From: Pestalotiopsis fici W106-1
Taxonomy: Eukaryota > Ascomycota > Sordariomycetes > Amphisphaeriales > Sporocadaceae
Assembly: GCF_000516985.1 (NCBI RefSeq)
Contig: NW_006917093.1
Location: 2,480,001-2,544,000, forward strand
Length of the DNA stretch: 64,000 bases
Reading direction: 5' to 3'
Part shown: in pieces, positions 11,124 through 22,562 of the stretch
Position numbering within the stretch: the stretch's first letter is position 1
How the letters are laid out: each line of letters begins with the position of its first letter
Program-made: the position numbers and the translations under genes
The notes under the pieces: model-generated
Databases searched by the model: none
What the model was told of the DNA's origin: nothing
Seen by the model: the letters and a program-made list of their open reading frames with translations, nothing else

Positions 11124-11694
11124 GCCACCCAGCTGCCTGAAAGCAAGATTGTAAGGCATAGTTACATAAGTACAGCATATGTCGTTTCGTAGTTATAAAT
11201 GACGGGCCTTGGTGTTTGTTATTTTACACAATGTAGCAGTTTACTATTGCTTCTAAAATGTAACTCGACAGCATTCCTCGCCCAAACGAAATGGATTTTA
11301 GTAGGAGACCATCTAATTCAGGATGGTTTCAGGGGCAGCCCGGTATAAGGGAAATAAAAACTTAAAGACTGTCGAAAACAGGTTGCCAATGAAATTGGTG
11401 GGCGTGGAGCAATATTGCTAGGAATAGCAGAAGAAATCTTCGGGAGAATAGTTGACCGTGAATGGATGCCAACTAGTGGTTAGATGCAGGAAAGTGATGG
11501 GAACGAGAAGCATCCCTCCTTGGCTCGAGTATTGTGATATTGAGAATAGCGTGATATCCGATCAGATCCAATGGCAAATACCCTACCTATGTAAGCAGAT
11601 CGCTATAACATAATGAAAGGCTGATTTGTATCAAAGCTCTGTGGAGATTTCTTTGTTCCAAGAGCAACATGTATTGGCAAATGTAGCAGATATA
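11124..11694. other. Convergent 3' flanks
   Basis: This interval separates the ends of the Gal80-like gene (+) and the ankyrin gene (-). It is AT-rich, and I see no gene or structured element in it. Confidence 0.55.
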
Positions 11695-13283
11695 CTATCC
11701 ATCAAACAGAATTACACCTCCCGTTGCGTGCCCCGAAGCTCCTGCTTCTACAAGAAATTTGACCATATCGTCCTGACCGCAAATACCGGCGCTCTATCTC
11801 ACAAAATAATACTCAGCAACTGTTGTTACCTTCTTTGATTCTTGCAATGGCCACTTTGCGCAATCGATACGCGTCATAATGGGAGCATGATAGACAGAGA
11901 CATTACCGTCATTTTGGCCAAAGATGGCCACGGAGAGAGAAAAAAGAAGTGAATATCACTGACCTGTAGAGCGGTCTGGCTCCTCCATCCAGAGCCCGCA
12001 TCGATGTTTGCCCCTGCAGATAGAAGCCTTTCCGCTACTTTGATATGGCCACCTTCAGCAGCTGCATGTAGTGCTGTTCCTCCCTTGAAAGAAGCACTGC
12101 AAGGTTATTAATTATCTGGTCATACAAATGATCGGCTCCGATGGGACAGTACGCGGTGGCAGTCTCAGAGAAGACCAAAGCAGTGCCGCTTCTCACACTT
12201 ACCCAGGCATGTTCACATCGGCTCCTGCAAGGATCAACAGGTTTACGATGGCCAAGTCTCCCCGTACTGCTGCTGCCTGTAATGCTGTTCTACCCTGGGC
12301 GGGTTGTTAGTGGCTGCAGTCATATTGTTTACAAGTTGGCTTGAGTAAGAACGACAACCTGGGCCCTTTGAACCTCGGCCCCTTGGATGACTGATTGCCA
12401 TTCAAGCCAAAGTAGCACGCAACAAACATCTTCTCGGCTTGCGCTTCTCACAATAACATAGGTGGAGCCAAGCACACGAGACCACACCATTACTTACTTT
12501 ATGTCGGATGGCAGGCACATTGGCATCTGCTCCGTGATCCAGTAAGAGCTGGACGAGTTGAACATTACCTGTCGCCGCTGCAGCAGCCAGTGCCGTTTCT
12601 CCCGTGGTCTTGGCCGGTTTGCTGTTCACATCTGCCCCTGCATCTAACAATAACTGAACGATTTCGATGTGATTTTCGCCTGCAGCTGCCTGGGAGACTT
12701 GATATTAGTTGGAGCAAAACAATATCACAAGTCCTCTCGAAAGGAAATGGAGTTAGGAAGCTTGAATGAGAATGCATAATACCTGCAACGCGGTACGTCC
12801 GGCGTATCTGCCGGCTGGTGCATTAACATGAGCACCTTTCTCGATGAGCAGCTTGACTAGAGACGCTTTGCCTGCGGCACATGCCTGTTGGAGGGCAGTC
12901 CTCTCTCCTAAGGGCCACCGTCAGATTAGAAGAATGCTTTGTGGAAACCAACAAGGAACGGCCATAAGTTCCATGACAAGTTATTTACCATTGTTTCCTC
13001 CAGGGGCGTTGACATTAGCGCCTCGCTCGATGAGCAGCTTTGCGACATCTTCGTGCCCAAAGAGGCAGGCTGCTTGCAACGCAGTATTGCCGTAGTAGCC
13101 AGATGCCGGTGCATTAATGTCCGCGCCCTCGTCGATGAGATTCTTGGCCTTGGTAAGATTGCCATCTTTGGCTGCAAGTTGCAGCTCGGTCCAACATTCG
13201 TCCTCTTCTGTTAACTCATCCGCTTCAGAGAATTGTGCTTGAGCTGGTGGTATTGACACCATCTGACCCAGCGTCTTGGCCAT
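11695..13283 (-). CDS. Ankyrin-repeat protein, six exons
   Basis: Minus-strand exons 12989-13283, 12783-12907, 12498-12689, 12203-12294, 11964-12096 and 11695-11793 add up to 936 nt (311 residues) in one open frame. At least seven ankyrin units are visible after an acidic leader ending WTELQLAAKDGN. Examples are NTALQAACLFGHEDVAKLL, RTALQQACAAGKASLVKLL and ETALAAAAATGNVQLVQLL; the last, partial unit ends in VKFLVEAGAS. Ankyrin repeats mediate protein binding; no enzymatic or membrane segment is attached. Five introns fall at repeat boundaries or just after the conserved TALQ (exons 2 and 5 both end at that codon). Fungal ankyrin proteins are often larger, so this may be the tail of a once longer gene, but there is a start codon with a plausible leader and no upstream exon was seen. 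The function is unknown. Confidence 0.8.
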
Positions 13284-14199
13284 TGCGCCGACGAAGCATT
13301 AGCATGAAATTGGCAGAAGGGCAATTTCTACAACCAGTCTGCAAGAATCGCATAACTCGGTAGTCAGGCTTTTTTTTTTCCCCAGACAATCTCTCAGGTA
13401 TGTCGTTATCATCCAGAGTTGGGTAAATAATAGAACCGAACAAAGTCGATGGAGGAGAGAAAGAGGCGCGCCCTTTACAAGGGTTAGGATCCTATCGGTG
13501 TCAACGCGACAAAACCCGGCACTTGCGTACTTCAGGCAAAGTGATTGACTGAATTATTGGAAGATAATGTAGGCACGCTGAGATTACTACCTAGTAGCTG
13601 TGTGAAATCTAAGCGATGCCTATGTATTTCCTCTATCTGGAATGACACTTCGCGTTTGTGAGGTGAGTTGACGTGATGTGAGAAACAATTTCAGTATTTC
13701 AAAGCGAAAAAAAAAAAAAAAAAGACTACATAAGGGTCGAGGTTGCGTATGTCCATGCTGTGTCTCTAACAGTTCACGGATATTGCAGTGCCTGAGAACC
13801 TATAACCAGGGCTACCATGGAGCGTAGATACATTGACATACGCTGCCAGATCTCCAGCCAGTGGCATTAGTGGAGTTCTCAAACGCTAAGCTGCCCGCGA
13901 CGCGTTCCGCCAAACCGCGGCTTTAGCGCTGGCGGGGTCAACTTTTATCTCCGGCGTTTGCATCATAGAGCGCCGACCCAATCTAGTAGATAGCTGGAAC
14001 CACTACTAGGTAACCAACATCTGCTTATCCCAAGAGCTTCATCTTTTTGGAGGGGCGCTCTCAAACCCTCGAAGTCTTGTCGCTCTCTTCAAATCCACAA
14101 ACCACGGCGGGCGTCTGAGCTTGATCCCGCTCTCTCCAATCGATACACTGAGCAGCAAAGCAGATTCATCGGCGCGGTCGAAATGCAAAGCTCCCCATC
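13284..14199. other. Divergent promoter interval between ankyrin gene and DDB1
   Basis: The two genes are transcribed away from each other. It contains a run of 17 A at 13707-13723 and no coding exon. The sequence just upstream of 14200 is CT-rich, as is common at fungal transcription starts. Confidence 0.55.
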
Positions 14200-17100
14200 A
14201 TGGCCTACCTAGCGCCCATCCATCGGCCGAACAGCGTTCGCCATGCTGTTCGTGCTCAGCTCTTTCCAGGTGAGGGCGATTGCCTGGTCATGGCAAAGGC
14301 AAACCGCCTAGAGTTTTGGAAGCTCAATGACGAACGCAACATGTTGGTTCAATTCGACACAAAGGTTGTCTTTGGCGCAATCTCTATCCTGCAAAAGATC
14401 AGCCCAAAGGATGCCGACCTGGACCTTTTGTTTGTCGGCACAGATCGGTTTCAGTACTTCACCTTGGGCTGGAACCCAGACACCGAGTCACTCGACACCA
14501 TTAGTTCTTTCCACGACATGCACGAGCGGCACATGCGCGACTCACAGAGTCAAGACAAGTGTATCACGGATCCAACAGGCCAATACATGGTGGTTCTCGT
14601 CTGGGAGGGTGTACTCAACATTCTCCGTTTGGGCAACAGGAAGAATTCGAGGACTGAGGTCCAGTGGCAGGATCAATGTCGCATCACCGAGCTCTTCATC
14701 AAGTCGGCCACCTTCCTACATGTCGAGACCGGAAAGCCCAAGGTAGCCTTTCTCTACCAGACCCGCACAGATATTCCTGATGCTCAACTGGTCACTTACA
14801 ACCTATACTCTGATGAGAAGAATACCCAGGCCTCACGCTTTGAGGCGAGAGACCAAGTGGACAAGTTTGCCATGCAGGATCCTGGTGCTGCAATGCTCAT
14901 TCCTGTAGGCCGCGGAGAACAAGATCATAAGCGGTACATCATTCGTAATGCTGCCCAAGCACGGGCTCAACTCGGCGGTTTCATTGTCGTTGGCGAAACA
15001 AGACTCCTATACTATGACGACGCAGCAAAGAAGACTGTCGAAGCCGCTCTTTCCGAAGCCTCCATCTTCGTTGCATGGGCCGAGTATGACGTCTCTCACT
15101 ATTTTGTTGCTGACGACTATGGCACCATGTGGCTGCTCGAGATTGTGCTTGACGGAGGCGCCGTCGTCGAATTGAAGATGAAAAAGATTGGAACTACATC
15201 CCGAGCCAATGTTCTTATCTACATGGGAAGCGATATTCTGTTTGTGGGGTCGCATTATGGTGATTCGCAGGTCTTCAAGGTCGACACACAGAGCTGGACA
15301 CTCCATCAAATCCAAGTGTTACCCAATATAAGCCCTGTGTTGGACTTTACCGTCATGGACATGGGTAATAGAGATGGTGAAGACCAGAACACGAACGAGT
15401 ATTCCTCTGGGCAAGCTAGAATCGTCACGGGCAGTGGCGTCTACAAGGATGGCAGTCTACGCAGTGTTCGCAGTGGGGTCGGCTTGGAGGATATCGGCAT
15501 TTTAGCTCAGATGGAAGCTATTCAAGCAGTCTTTCCCCTCCGATCACAACCTTCCGCCAAGGTTGACACCCTATTAGTGTCCTCGCTTTTAGAAACCAGA
15601 GTGTTTATCTTTGAGCCGAGTGGTGAGATCGAAGAGGTTGATTCTTTCAAGGGCTTGTCTCTGGGCGAACAGACTCTTGTAGTATTGAACCTTGCGAACA
15701 ACCGCCTTTTGCAGGTGACCTCGACAGCTGTCCACCTACTTGACCTTGAGGACAACGTCGTTGTTTCAACTTGGCAACCCCAAGGCGGCGACAAGATTAC
15801 CGCTGCCTCTGCCAACGAGAATTGGGTATTGCTCTCTATAGAAGGCAAGAATCTTGTGTCTCTCGGTATACAGCATGAGCTGGTCCTCGGTCAACATAAC
15901 GAACCGGCAGATGAGGACCAGATTGCCTGCATACACCTTCCTCCTCAGTATCCGCATCTTGGTGTGGTGGGATTCTGGAAGTCTGGCAAGGTATCGATTG
16001 TTGACATGGTGTCTCTTCAACCGCTTCATAGCGAGTCGTCACGACGCAATGATGATACTACGTCGATCCCCCGAGATTTGGCCATGGGTCAAATTGTACC
16101 GCCTGCATTGGGCGGTCCGACCTTGTTCGTTGCTATGGAGGACGGTTTGGTCATCACCTTTAATGTCTCTCCGACAGACTTTTCTCTGTCCTCCCGCAGG
16201 AGTAGCGTCCTTGGAACCCAACATGCAAGATTGCAGCTGCTACTTCTCGAAGATGGTATTTGCAACGTTTTCGCTACTAGTGAACATCCCAGCTTGATCT
16301 ATGCTAGTGATGGTCGAATTATATACTCCGCGGTGACAGCTGAGGACGCCATCTGTGTCTGCTCATTTGATTCAGAGGCTTTCCCGGATTCAATCGTGGT
16401 GGCAACCCAAAATGAGCTTAGGATCTCTGTTCTCGACCGCGAACGCCGAACACATGTCCAGAGCCTACCCGTCGGCAAGACGGTCAGGAGAATTGCTTAT
16501 TCACGCAATGAGCGAGTTTTTGCTCTGGGCTGCATCAGCAGAGAGGTGATCAATAATGAAGAGATTGTCGAGAGTTCAATTAGACTTGTCGACGAGGTCA
16601 TATTTGATAAAGTTGGTCAGGACTTTATCCTAAACACTTCATCCGGCCTGGAAATGGTTGAAGCCGTCATCCGAGCTGAGCTTCCTGATTCGTATGGTAA
16701 TCGCGCAGAAAGATTTATTGTTGGAACCAGTTTTCCGACAGATGCGCAGGTCGGTGCCAGTTCTCGAGATAATATTAAAGGCCGAATCTTGATCTTCGGA
16801 ATCGATAGTGAGCGCAACCTCTATCAGATCTCCTCGCGCAACCTCAAGGGCGCATGCCGATGCCTCGGCACCATTGGCGACCATGTCGTAGCCGGATTGG
16901 CCAAGACAATTGTAGTCTACCGCTATAACGAGTCCACGTCCTCAACTGCCCAGTTGGACCGTGTGGCTTCGTACCGCCCTTCCACTTACCCCGTCGATAT
17001 TGCTATCGAAGGAAACATCATTGCAGTGGCTGACCTCATGAAGTCGGTTACGCTTATTGAGTTTGCGCCCGAGGCTGGAGAGCTCAAGGAGATTGCCAGA

Positions 17101-17725
17101 CACCATCATGCAGCTTGGGCCACCGCAGTCAGTCATGTCGAGGGGAATTCGTGGCTCGAGGCAGATGCTAATGGCAACCTGATGATACTGAGTCCGAACG
17201 CTCAAGGTGCAACTGACGAAGACAAGAAGCGTATGGACATAACGAGTGAGATGAACCTTGGGGAGATGGTCAACAGAATTCAAAAGGTCAAGGTCGCATC
17301 GAGCGACACTGCAATTGTCGTTCCTCGGGCCTTCCTGGCTACGGTAAGTGAATGGCAATGTCCCCCCTCCAAACTCTTCGAATAAACTCTCGTTCAGCTC
17401 TGTGACTAACTTTTTCCGAAAACAGGTTGAGGGCGGAGTCTACTTTTTCGGCACCATCTCGCCGCAATACCAGGATTTATTGATCCGATTCCAGACCAGT
17501 CTTGTCCGAACCATCACATCAGTCGGCGACATCAACTTTGACCCTTACCGTTCGTTCCGTAACGAGCAGCGTGAAGGCGCCGGGCCTTTCCGCTTTATCG
17601 ACGGTGAGCTCATTGAGCGTTTCACGGACCTCGAAGATCAAGTACAAGAGGAAATCTGCAAGGGTTTGGGTCCCGACGTTGAAACAATGAGAAATCTTGT
17701 TGAAGATTTGAAGAGGTTGCATTAG
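14200..17725 (+). CDS. DDB1: DNA damage-binding protein 1 (DDB1)
   Basis: Exons 14200-17343 and 17426-17725 encode 1,147 residues, close to the 1,140 of human DDB1. DDB1 is the adaptor of Cullin4-RING ubiquitin ligases: three seven-bladed propellers (BPA, BPB, BPC) and a C-terminal helical domain link Cul4 to substrate receptors. In Neurospora this ligase is also needed for heterochromatin formation and DNA methylation. The start MAYLAPIHRPNSVRHAV and the early LEFWKL match the first BPA strands. The C-terminus after the intron carries VEGGVYFFGTI and the helical end GLGPDVETMRNLVEDL. Most of BPB is less conserved in fungi. The single intron near the 3' end has a gtaagt donor and keeps the frame (FLAT|VEGG). 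CPSF160 and Rse1 are relatives but are longer. Confidence 0.93.
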
Positions 17726-18145
17726 GGTACTCCTTTTCTGCTTGATATTCTTTTGGAGCACACCAGCACAGCGAAGCAGTATTATTCTTGTCTACATTTG
17801 GAAGACATGTGCCATAGACTTGCAGCCTTTTAGAGGTTTGCAGACGCAGGGGCTAGTCCGTGACAAAAGACGGTGGGGTCATGTCGATATAGAAAGAGAC
17901 TTGATAAAGGGGATCACCTCGCGAACTCCATTCGACCATGTCAATTAATTTCAATCTGACAATTGCCATCCGAGTCTTTGTTGGTATCCTACCCTCAATG
18001 ATTCCATTAAGTAGTGTAGGGTAAACTCGTTTTTCTGTCGCCCTACGACCGGTTTCCATGGATTTTCCGGAACAGATTCTGAAAACCGCCAGCAACCACC
18101 TGTTTGGTTTCCAAACGAAACCATTTCATTGCCCCAAAAGCAGCA
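17726..18145. other. Convergent 3' flanks
   Basis: This interval separates DDB1 (+) from the transcription-factor-domain gene (-). Short ORFs occur on both strands without any recognisable protein; I see nothing else in it. Confidence 0.5.
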
Positions 18146-20180
18146 TCAAGACTCGGCGCGCTGTAAAGCCCTTGATCTCTCTAGAGCACTTTCAAAGATT
18201 GAAGTTCTATCAACTTCAATCCTTCTGGGGGTAGATTTCAATGTTATATGTCCTGTCGTAGTATCTTTGGCGAGTACCTTATTCTGAACGATGCCAGTGG
18301 TTTTGAGTGGTGCTGTTTCTGTTGATTCCTGGATATTTCGCTCTGGGGGATCTTCGCGCGCTCGCAAATGCGCATCAATATCAACTTCGAGTCTAGCCGC
18401 TCTCTCACCCATGAGGTTATCAATCCATATGACACCCCTGGCGATGCCGAGGCCTTCGGCAGCCGTCCGACAGCCAATGACGTCCATGATGCCCACAATG
18501 ACCTTGATATGCCAGCTCCGGTCCTCATGATCTGCCTTGTCATCCACTAGAGCAGCCACGGCATGCGCCCACAAGTTCAATTCGGGCACGGCAGCCCAGT
18601 CGACCATGGGAAGACGCGAGATTTGGCGAAATGCGTCGAGATGTCTAGGTAGTTCCCATACGGGAGCATTGAAGCGACGCTTCACGTCGGCAAGGAATAT
18701 GAGCGCGGCACAGCGAAACGCCTCACGGGCGGCGACTCCAGAGTAATTTGGGTCGAGGACATCATCCGGTAGCGGCCGTCCTGGCAGGGTCAGAATCTCA
18801 TGAGAGGCTGGGGACAACATCCGCGCAAGGTTGAGATCATCACGCCAGAAACCTGGCTTCTCATTGTGCTTGTTGATATGCGCAGCAACTTTGGAGGTAG
18901 CCATGATAGCACTTTGTATATCGCCGAGACTTGGGCACTGGTGATCCCATCTCTCTAGTAGAGCATCAAGATATTGACACTCATCCCCGACATCCTCAAT
19001 AACAAGGGCAGCTGCATTGATAGCAGGGAAATACGGAAGGGAATTTCGATAGGTTGCCGCATTCAAGTCGAGCCTGCATTATTGTAGTATTAGATGCTTT
19101 GCCAAGGAAGACATGGACAGTAGCGTCTATGCAACATACCATGCGATTGCCAACGGTAATAAAGGTATGCTGAGCTTGGACATTCCTCCTTTCTTGTCGA
19201 TCATCCTCTTGAGTCCTTGTAGGTGCACATTCACCCTGTCGAAATTTCCCATCGTTGCCTGTGTCTAGTGTCAACATTTCAAGTAAAGACCGTTGAGTAT
19301 AGGTTAACTCACGTCATGACAAATACATCCTGCAATCGCAACGATCTGTTGAATTTTGAGATATTAGTACACAAACGGATAGGAAAATTTTGATACCATA
19401 GACTTATATGAGTAGCATTCAATAAATCCAAGGTCATACTTACAAGGCCTTCCAGGTCGACGTCATCGGGGGCGTTATTTAGCCGTTCGCTGATTCGATT
19501 CAATGATTTTGAGTAGTAGCCCAAGGCTTCAGGGTTGCCTTGAATGTCTTTGACCATGCTACCCCAGTCACCAGCTCGCCAAGCCGCCGAATTTGCGAGC
19601 GTAATGTACCATGCGGCCTCATTTGTGACGGACAGGCCTAGCCACAAGAAGCGGAAAGGCCTATAGACGTAGCGTGCTTCCTCGACCACTGTAGAAAAAG
19701 TTCCCGTATGATTAACAAGTGTGGTGCTTTTTTTTTTTTTTTTTTTTTTAATGACAAGATGGTGGTTTAGGGTGTGATTAGGGGTCTTCCTCGTATCATG
19801 TCTCCAAGTATATACTTACTGAAGCGGACGAGCTCGAGTTTGGATTCATTCATCTCAATCGGGTATATCATCTGACTAAGCAGTCCCTCAGCCCAGGGAC
19901 TGATGACTGGCGGCCGTGCAGCGCGGGTGCTCATGTCGCGTTCGGGGCCGACGGAAACCTGAATCTGCCTCCTGCCGGTGCGTATCGGAATAATGTCCCG
20001 ATCCGCTTCCTCGGGTGTGTCGGCCGCGCCCTTGCGCTTGGTCGTCGTCTTCTCCTTGGCCCCGGGCTTGACCTTGCGCCGGGCCTTGCCTATATCTTTC
20101 ATGACATGGCGGCGGACCTTTGTCGAGTGCTTCTTGGCCTCACTCGGGTCGGATATGGTGACGAACTCGAATTGAGGCAT
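18146..20180 (-). CDS. Fungal transcription-factor-domain protein without zinc cluster
   Basis: Five minus-strand exons (19820-20180, 19444-19688, 19313-19345, 19140-19258, 18146-19073) total 1,686 nt, encoding 561 residues in one frame. The N-terminus MPQFEFVTISDPSEAKK and HVMKDIGKARRK, a basic stretch, and ERDMSTRAARPP are typical of a large ascomycete family annotated as having a fungal transcription-factor domain but no Zn2Cys6 cluster; no Cys6 motif occurs here either. The middle contains HLQGLKRMIDKKGGM, the hallmark G-L-x-x-M-x-x-x-x-G-G segment of that domain, formed only when the 33-nt exon 3 (IVAIAGCICHD) is spliced in. Intron 1 (19689-19819) carries a run of 22 T on the plus strand. 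Whether it regulates transcription is unproven; it cannot bind DNA through a zinc cluster. Confidence 0.8.
19728..19749. repeat. Run of 22 T (intronic)
   Basis: A mononucleotide tract inside intron 1 of the transcription-factor-domain gene; on the coding strand it is a run of A. It is a likely site of length variation or sequencing error, with no coding consequence. Confidence 0.9.
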
Positions 20181-21316
20181 CTTACCATGGTGATGCGATA
20201 AGAATTAGTTGATGAAGGACTATAATTTTTCTTCGCCTTTGGATCCGGTTACATGGTTTCCTTTGCCTGGACCTTAGGCATAGGGTCGCTGTAGCTGAGG
20301 CCCGGGTTTCTGGGAGCTGAAGAATGATCTCCAAGCTCCACAGTCATGCGGTGAGGGCCCCAATTCGTGTCACCCGCCAAATGAAGTGGCGAAGTCGCGG
20401 AAACCGAGTATCGGAGATTTGTTAAGGACAGCGGTGATATCTTCAGCAGATACTCGCCTACTTGAACTGCCGCCTCCGCTGTGGGACATGTCAATTGCAC
20501 AATGATAAGAACAACAAGAGTGGGAAAGTCCTGGGTCCTAGCCAGGACGACGATTGGTAATAATTAAAGGTCGCTGAAGAAGTGCCAAGTGAGTGGTGCC
20601 TCGAAGTACTAGGGGAGAATACGGTCTCCACTTCCCGGAGGATCCATAGGAGCTAGCGCTACTGCTAGCAGTACTTTTCTCTTGTACAACCCACCTATTT
20701 CTACGTACAGATATTTGTGTACTGTACCTAGAACAACCGTCGGACAAGCTGAGGCTGCCCATGGTAGCCATTTCATTCTGCAGCTCAATTCGAGACACGC
20801 TCAGTAGGAAAAAGAAATTCAAGATCGGGAATCTCGATCGGCGTTCTTACCAAGATCTAAAAGCTGAAATGCTATAAATACATACGGGTGCGCGGGTGGG
20901 AGCAGATGTGAGCAACGCCAGTCGCCAACAGCCAGCCAGCATGAGCGCTAATTTAAGCCTTGGCTTAGCTTAGTGTAAGGTAGGTATACTATATAATGCA
21001 TATATATATAGCGAATCCATAGTGGGTCGAGATGCTACACTGAATGGATCAAGCTCAACAGAGTTGCATCTAGTTCAAGCACATATAAATCAGGAAAGTT
21101 TGATGATTCGCAAATAGTAAAAATAAAAGTCATTGATTCGTGATATCATTGATTTAGTATAAAAGGATAACACCAGAGACTGCTACTTTCCAGAAGCCCC
21201 AGAAGGCGAAGATTTAGATTCCAACTCCCGCTCTTCTTCCTGGATTGTAGAATCCTCCCCGACAATAAAAAGACGATAAAAACGGGGCCCGCATGCAATA
21301 ACAATGTATATTACAT
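20181..21316. other. Intergenic region, promoter of transcription-factor-domain gene
   Basis: It lies upstream of the gene starting at 20180 (-) and downstream of the secreted-protein gene (-). The small minus-strand ORFs at 20249-20500 and 20538-20822 have no features of real proteins and no convincing splice sites. The part from about 20940 to 21180 is AT-rich. Confidence 0.5.
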
Positions 21317-22562
21317 CTAGTAGCGGGGGAAGGCTCGCTTCTTCTTGTTGTTGGCGGCAATGCACTGCTGCTGTTGAGCATCGCAGTCGGAAACGGAGCC
21401 ACCACCACCGCTGTTGGCGGCGTTGGCGCACTGGTTCTTTTGGACGTCGCAGGCGCGCTGGACCGCGGCGCCAATGTTGATAAAGGTGTCGCCGTTGACC
21501 GAGAAGGGGCGGTCCGAGGCGGCAGAGGAGACGACGGGGACGGGAGCGGCGCCCGTCGAGCCCGTGAAGGCGTTGACATCGACACCGCCCGAGCTGGTGG
21601 CAGTGCCGGTTGCAGTGGCTCCGGCAGAGGCAGAGGCAGTAGCAGTGGCCGTAGCAGAGTCCTCACTGTCGCATTCTAGGAAAAATGTTAGTTGTGATCA
21701 GGCTTGACTTTGAGATCTTTTGTTCAAAAGCTTACCATCATCAGCAGCAGCGGTTTCAGTGGCAGTGGAGGCAGAGCCGGTAGCGGTAGCAGTACCGTTC
21801 GAGACGGACGCGCCGCCGGCGCTGACAGCGGCATCGATTTCATCAGCAGTTGCGTCCTCGACCAACAGGTTCTGCGCAACAATGCATCCCTCGTCGACAA
21901 TGTCATCACAGGAGTTACCTGCGCCAGTTGCGTCGGTCACGTCGCCAGGGGCAAAGGTACCAGTCGACAGAGCAAGCTGGGGATCGGCGCCAATGGCAGC
22001 CAGCTGCACAGCAAGGTCCAGAACGATCTGCTTGTTAACAGCGGCGGCGTTATCCGAAGCGGGATCTTGGTGCTGAGTGATAGCATCGACCTCGGGGTTG
22101 GTGGCCGTCTCATTGCAGATGACCGAGGCCAGACCGACCTTGCCTGTGTTGCGCTCGAGAGCACGGAAGAGCAGGGCGTTGGCCTGGCCGTCAACATCAC
22201 CGGCCGCCTTGGCGTTGGTGAAGGCCTGGTCGGCAACGTGCTGCTGGAGACAGTCCAGGTTGGTAACGTCACCGGCACCGTTGGCAGCAGCAGCATTTCC
22301 AAGCAACGAGAAGACAGCATCCTGGATGTTCTCGGGGTTGTCCAACTTCAGAGCAGTGTTGGCGGCTTGGAGGATGGCCTCGTGCGAGTGCTCCTCTACA
22401 AGAACCCATTAGTCAGTCCGCATCCCAATCATACTGAATAGAAGTATACTTACGAGGCACCTCGCGGCGGACCTTTCCTGAGTTCGATGAACGGAAGGCA
22501 TCGGGGCGGGCGGCGGCAACACCCAAAAACGCCACAAGAACTGTGCTTGTCTCAAACTTCAT
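21317..22562 (-). CDS. Secreted Ala/Ser/Thr-rich protein, conserved fungal, unknown function
   Basis: Exons 22454-22562, 21736-22395 and 21317-21675 encode 375 residues. Residues 1-~19 (MKFETSTVLVAFLGVAAA) form a signal peptide; KVRR at ~31-34 could be a Kex2-type processing site. The central part is mostly helical with spaced cysteines (DCLQQH, VICNET, SCDDIVDEGC) and ends in LLVEDATADEIDAAV. Next comes a low-complexity Ala/Thr/Ser/Gly linker that is likely O-glycosylated, and a tail with four more cysteines (RACDVQKNQC, DCDAQQQQC) and a basic end KKKRAFPRY. No GPI-attachment signal or catalytic motif was seen. I recognise the central block (EHSHEAIL, DCLQQH, RALERNTG) as recurring in ascomycete secretomes, but know no function. 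Cell-wall or extracellular-matrix association is a guess from composition. Confidence 0.82.
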
